The position numbers and the translations under genes are program-made. DNA of 25,800 bases, taken from contig DASRZM010000113.1 in assembly GCA_035686365.1 (NCBI GenBank), positions 1-25,800 on the forward strand, read 5' to 3'. Below the pieces are notes generated by a model. It worked only from the letters and a program-made list of their open reading frames with translations, ran no database searches and had not been told where the DNA came from. This document shows positions 23,048-25,800 of the stretch, in pieces. Source of the stretch: DASRZM01 sp035686365. GTDB taxonomy: Bacteria; Pseudomonadota; Gammaproteobacteria; Xanthomonadales; Xanthomonadaceae. The stretch's first letter is position 1. Every line of letters starts with the position of its first letter.

Positions 23048-24559
23048 ATGGAATCTTCCTTGCCCGTCGCGAAGCCGTCGCACCTGTCGACGCGCGCTCG
23101 CAGGTACACCTGCCTGTTCGTGGCCGTTCTCGCAGCGTGCATTGCAACCACCGTGCACGCCGCCCGTGTGGAGATCGTGCTCGACGCATCCGGTTCGATG
23201 CGCGGCGCCGCTGGCGGCATCAGCAAGATGGAAGCGGCCAAGCAGGCAGTGCGCACCACGGTGGAAGCCATTGACGCCGGCAGCAGCGTTGCCCTGCGTC
23301 TGTACGGCCATCGCCTGCCAGCCGAGCCCAAGGAACCGAGCTGCCACGACACCGAGCTGGCGATCCCGTTCGGGCCGCTCGACCGTGCGCGCTTCGTCGC
23401 CGCCGTCGAGGCGGCGCAGCCGCTGGGCCAGACCCCGCTCGCGCACGCGCTGGAGCAGGCGGCGGCCGACTTCGGCGAGCTCGGCGAGCTCGGCGACGAG
23501 GCGGCCGTGGTCATCCTGGTATCCGACGGCGAGGAGACCTGCGACGGCGATCCGGAGGCGGTGGCCTGCGCCTTCGCCGAGCGCGGCCTGGGACTGACCG
23601 TGCACACGGTCGGTTTCGACGTCGGCGAGGTGGCCCGGCAGCAGTTGCAGGCGGTCGCGCGCTGCACCGGCGGCGAGTACCGCGATGCCGGCGATGCCGC
23701 AGCGCTGGCGCAATCGCTGCAGCAGCTCACGCAGGCCGGGCTGCTGGTGGAGAAGGACTCCGCCTACGGTCGCGAAATCCGCGGTGGCGACACCTACGAT
23801 CAGGCGGTGGCGATCGCGCCCGCCATCGAGTACCGGCTCGATCACCACCAGCGCAAGAACCAGTACGACTACTTCGCGGTCGAGGCAAAGGGCGGACAGA
23901 AGCTCGTTGCCACGATCCAGACCGTCGAGAAGGGCGTGGTCGTTCGCGAGGACGATTTCAGGGAAACCGACAATCCCTATGGCGGCATCGAGGTGCACGC
24001 GCCGGATCGCAAGAAGATCGCCAATGCCATAGTGATCGGCAAGCCCAATGGGCAGAATAGTATCGAGGTGCCCACCTCGCACGAACGCAGCGGCCGCTTC
24101 TTCGTTCTGGTCGGCAACGCCTTCCAGGACCAGCACAAGGATGCTCGCTTCAAGGTGGAACTGGTCGACCAGTTCGACGCCGGCAGTGGCCAGGACGCAC
24201 CCGCGGATGATGAGCAGGCCCTGCGCATCGCGCCGGGCGAGCACGAGGGCTGGCTCAACGCCAACGACCAGATCGACTGGTACGTGTTCGAGCCCGATCC
24301 GGCAATGGCCTACGAGGTGCGAGTGCGCCCGGCGCACGACGGGAAGCTCGTGCGCGTCACCGTCACCGACCTCGACGGAGTCCAGCTGGCCAAGGGCGAC
24401 GCGCCGAATCCCGGCGCCGCGGTGCGGCTGCGCGATCTGCGCTTCCCCGATGGGGGTGAGGGCTACATCAAGGTCGAGGGGCATCCGGTGTTGACGGTAG
24501 GGCGGAAGATCGAGACGACCTACAGCCTGCAGTTGACGCCGAAGCCACCGACCCCGTAG
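23048..24559 (+). CDS. secreted VWA-domain protein with PPC-like repeats
   Basis: A 503-residue exported protein. The signal peptide core CLFVAVLAACIATTVHA ends at about residue 38. The von Willebrand A domain follows (about 40-225) with a complete MIDAS: DASGS (Asp46, Ser48, Ser50), Thr129 in QTPLAHAL and Asp160 in VSDGEE, so it can bind Mg2+ and a ligand. From about 240 on, two PPC-like beta-sandwich segments are likely (GDTYDQAVAIAPAIEYRLDHHQ and GEHEGWLNANDQIDWYVFEPD). AGGAGGAA eight bases before the ATG at 23048 fixes the start; a TTG two codons earlier is unlikely. The gene stands alone. An adhesive or binding role is inferred. Confidence 0.82.
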   Translation: MESSLPVAKPSHLSTRARRYTCLFVAVLAACIATTVHAARVEIVLDASGSMRGAAGGISKMEAAKQAVRTTVEAIDAGSSVALRLYGHRLPAEPKEPSCHDTELAIPFGPLDRARFVAAVEAAQPLGQTPLAHALEQAAADFGELGELGDEAAVVILVSDGEETCDGDPEAVACAFAERGLGLTVHTVGFDVGEVARQQLQAVARCTGGEYRDAGDAAALAQSLQQLTQAGLLVEKDSAYGREIRGGDTYDQAVAIAPAIEYRLDHHQRKNQYDYFAVEAKGGQKLVATIQTVEKGVVVREDDFRETDNPYGGIEVHAPDRKKIANAIVIGKPNGQNSIEVPTSHERSGRFFVLVGNAFQDQHKDARFKVELVDQFDAGSGQDAPADDEQALRIAPGEHEGWLNANDQIDWYVFEPDPAMAYEVRVRPAHDGKLVRVTVTDLDGVQLAKGDAPNPGAAVRLRDLRFPDGGEGYIKVEGHPVLTVGRKIETTYSLQLTPKPPTP

Positions 24560-24651
24560 CCGGTTACATCCGGCAGCGTTCGGGCTGTTCCGCGGCCGTC
24601 TGGGCTGGTGCGCATGGAGTCCGGCGCAGGCCGGGCGTAAGGCGCAAGCCG

Positions 24652-24682
24652 CGGGGCAAGTGGCGGCGTGCCACCTGCCCCG
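24652..24682. terminator. hairpin between convergent genes
   Basis: CGGGGCAAGTGGC (24652-24664) pairs with GCCACCTGCCCCG (24670-24682) at 12 of 13 positions around a 5-nt loop. It lies between the convergent VWA and secreted-protein genes and may end both transcripts. There is no U-tract. Confidence 0.55.
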
Positions 24683-24698
24683 CGTGCGGGCGACGGCG

Positions 24699-25286
24699 TC
24701 AGGGCCGCGTCTGGATGTTGCCCTGCGTCACCGGGCTGGTGCGGGCGTTGTCATCTGGCCAGGGCTGCACGTCGCAGTACTCCTCCGAGGTGATGATGCC
24801 GGCGTCGCCCTCGAAGCCGACGAAGGTGCTGCGGTCAGGCTCGGCCTGGCCTTCGCCGCTGTCGAGCACGCGGAACCAGAGGTCGCGCCCGGGCTGATTG
24901 CGTTCGCCGGTGAAGGCCGGGTGCTCGGAGCGGTTCTCGGTGATCACCGCGCCGATCCAGGCCCGGCCGGCCGCGGCGTCCACGCTCACGCAGATCACCT
25001 GGCTGGAGAAGTCCACCGCCAGGCCCTGCAGTTCCACCGTATGGCGGGAGTGGCCGCTGGCGCCGCCGTCGGCGTGCTGGTTGGCGCTGAACGCGAAGGT
25101 CACGTCCAGTGCACCGCCGACCAGGAAGTGGCCGCCGCCGGTGCTCGAGGCGACCACCCGGCTGCCGCCGTCGTTGGCCTGCAGCTCGGTGATCGGGTTG
25201 GCGGCGGCGCTGGCTGCCAGCGCGGCAGCCAGTACGCTCGCGGCGCATCCCGCGGGCAGCAGTCGGGAGTTGACGAGTGGGGTCAT
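24699..25286 (-). CDS. secreted protein of unknown function
   Basis: A 195-residue exported protein. The signal peptide MTPLVNSRLLPAGCAASV... ends near AASAAA (residue 29). The mature part is Gly/Ser/Asp-rich with short beta-strand-like stretches (GGHFLVGGALDVTFAFSANQ, RHTVELQGLAVDF) and two cysteines (Cys99 or nearby, and Cys171), which might pair. I recognise no family. AGGAG upstream of the ATG at 25286 supports the start. It converges on the VWA gene and follows the beta-propeller gene on the same strand, with a hairpin between them. Confidence 0.7.
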   Translation of the reverse strand: MTPLVNSRLLPAGCAASVLAAALAASAAANPITELQANDGGSRVVASSTGGGHFLVGGALDVTFAFSANQHADGGASGHSRHTVELQGLAVDFSSQVICVSVDAAAGRAWIGAVITENRSEHPAFTGERNQPGRDLWFRVLDSGEGQAEPDRSTFVGFEGDAGIITSEEYCDVQPWPDDNARTSPVTQGNIQTRP

Positions 25287-25337
25287 GTGCTTGCTCCTGG
25301 CAGTTGCGGGGCGGCGCAGGGGCGCCGCCGCACGCGC

Positions 25338-25382
25338 CTCCCCGGTCCGGCCCGGACGGGCCCCCGTCCGGCGTCGGGGAGG
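25338..25382 (-). terminator. GC-rich hairpin after the beta-propeller gene
   Basis: CTCCCCG at 25338-25344 pairs with CGGGGAG near 25375-25381, and CGGACGGG pairs with CCCGTCCG inside it, with internal loops. It is about 75 bp past the beta-propeller stop and just upstream of the next gene on the same strand. No U-tract is evident. Confidence 0.4.
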
Positions 25383-25458
25383 GCTCCGATTCAAGGCCGG
25401 TTGCGTCCAGGAGTCCTGAGGAAAACCCGAGAATGTGCGGAGGAATCGCTGCAGCGGC

Positions 25459-25800
25459 TCAGCCCGGGGCGTCGATCGCCACCAGGTCGCTCTCGATGTC
25501 CTCGGTCTGCGAGTAATACACCGCGCTGCCGTCGGGGGCGGCCGCGGTGTGGGCGTGGCGCGTGTAGGCCACCAGCGGCACCAGCGCGCGCACCGAGCCG
25601 GTCGCCAGATCGTACGAGAACAGGCGCCGGGTGCCGTCTTCCGGGGCCGAGCCGATGATGAACAAGTGGCCGCCGCCGATGCTGATCGCCTCGGGCACCA
25701 CCAGCTCGAAGCCGTCCAGCAGTGTTTTCCGGACCCCGTCCGGCCCCAGCCGCTGCACCCCCAGCAGGCCCGGATGCAGGAAGTACAGCGCGCTGGCGTG
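25459..25800 (-). CDS. beta-propeller protein, C-terminal part (cut by the window)
   Basis: The last 113 codons of a larger protein whose 5' part is beyond position 25800; the frame is open to the edge. The segments HLFIIGSAPEDGTRRLFSYDLATG, HTAAAPDGSAVYYSQTEDIESDLVAID form TolB/PD40-type propeller blades. In Xanthomonadaceae such ends are common in transcriptional regulators with an N-terminal winged helix and a C-terminal propeller, and also in peptidases. Which it is cannot be decided from this fragment. Positions 25287-25458 hold only the hairpin noted above. Confidence 0.6.
   Translation of the reverse strand, partial: HASALYFLHPGLLGVQRLGPDGVRKTLLDGFELVVPEAISIGGGHLFIIGSAPEDGTRRLFSYDLATGSVRALVPLVAYTRHAHTAAAPDGSAVYYSQTEDIESDLVAIDAPG

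Overview
The window looks like chromosomal DNA from a high-GC gammaproteobacterium, most likely Xanthomonadaceae (Lysobacter/Luteimonas-like). This placement rests on family recognition and on the dense GTAGGA/GTGGGA-type palindromic intergenic repeats; no database search was possible. The gene content is mostly housekeeping and envelope functions. There is no CRISPR array, prophage, intact insertion sequence, rRNA or tRNA gene that I can support.

Layout. 1-3200: a REP pair, a DUF1761 membrane protein (-), a short AMP nucleosidase (+), a small lipoprotein (-) and a three-domain glutaredoxin / A-type-like / rhodanese protein (-). 3200-6000: a membrane-anchored polysaccharide deacetylase (+) converging on, and overlapping, an SGNH hydrolase (-), which follows the aminotransferase alaA (-). 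A terminator-like hairpin lies inside the first codons of the SGNH frame. 6000-9300: a five-unit 38-bp tandem repeat, a DUF4345 membrane protein (-), rsgA (+, possibly leaderless), REPs and a QEGLA/DUF1704 putative metallopeptidase (+). 9300-13240: two repeat families, threonine aldolase (-) and the hybrid malic enzyme maeB (+). 13240-19000: REPs, a CRP/Clp-like operator, a secreted metzincin-type protease (+), more REPs, aceE (+) and a tightly linked D-serine dehydratase-like PLP enzyme (+). 19000-25800: a lipoprotein (+), a two-gene periplasmic Ig-like/OmpA operon (-) with a good intrinsic terminator, a lytic transglycosylase (+), a VOC protein (+), a secreted VWA protein (+), a secreted unknown protein (-) and the 3' end of a beta-propeller protein (-).

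Functionally, maeB makes pyruvate from malate, AceE commits pyruvate to acetyl-CoA and AlaA interconverts pyruvate and alanine, so three pyruvate-node enzymes lie near each other. LtaE and the DSD1-like enzyme add two more PLP enzymes acting on hydroxy-amino acids. A second group concerns the cell envelope: polysaccharide deacetylase, SGNH hydrolase, OmpA-like protein and lytic transglycosylase.

I do not see one obvious new multi-gene defence or mobile system. The most unusual signals are the REP family, whose stems covary while loop type is locked to the 5' leader; a putative terminator whose U-tract doubles as signal-peptide codons; a DUF1704 protein with an intact HExxxH motif; the Grx-(cysteine-free A-type)-rhodanese fusion; and an unexplained Ig-like/OmpA pair.
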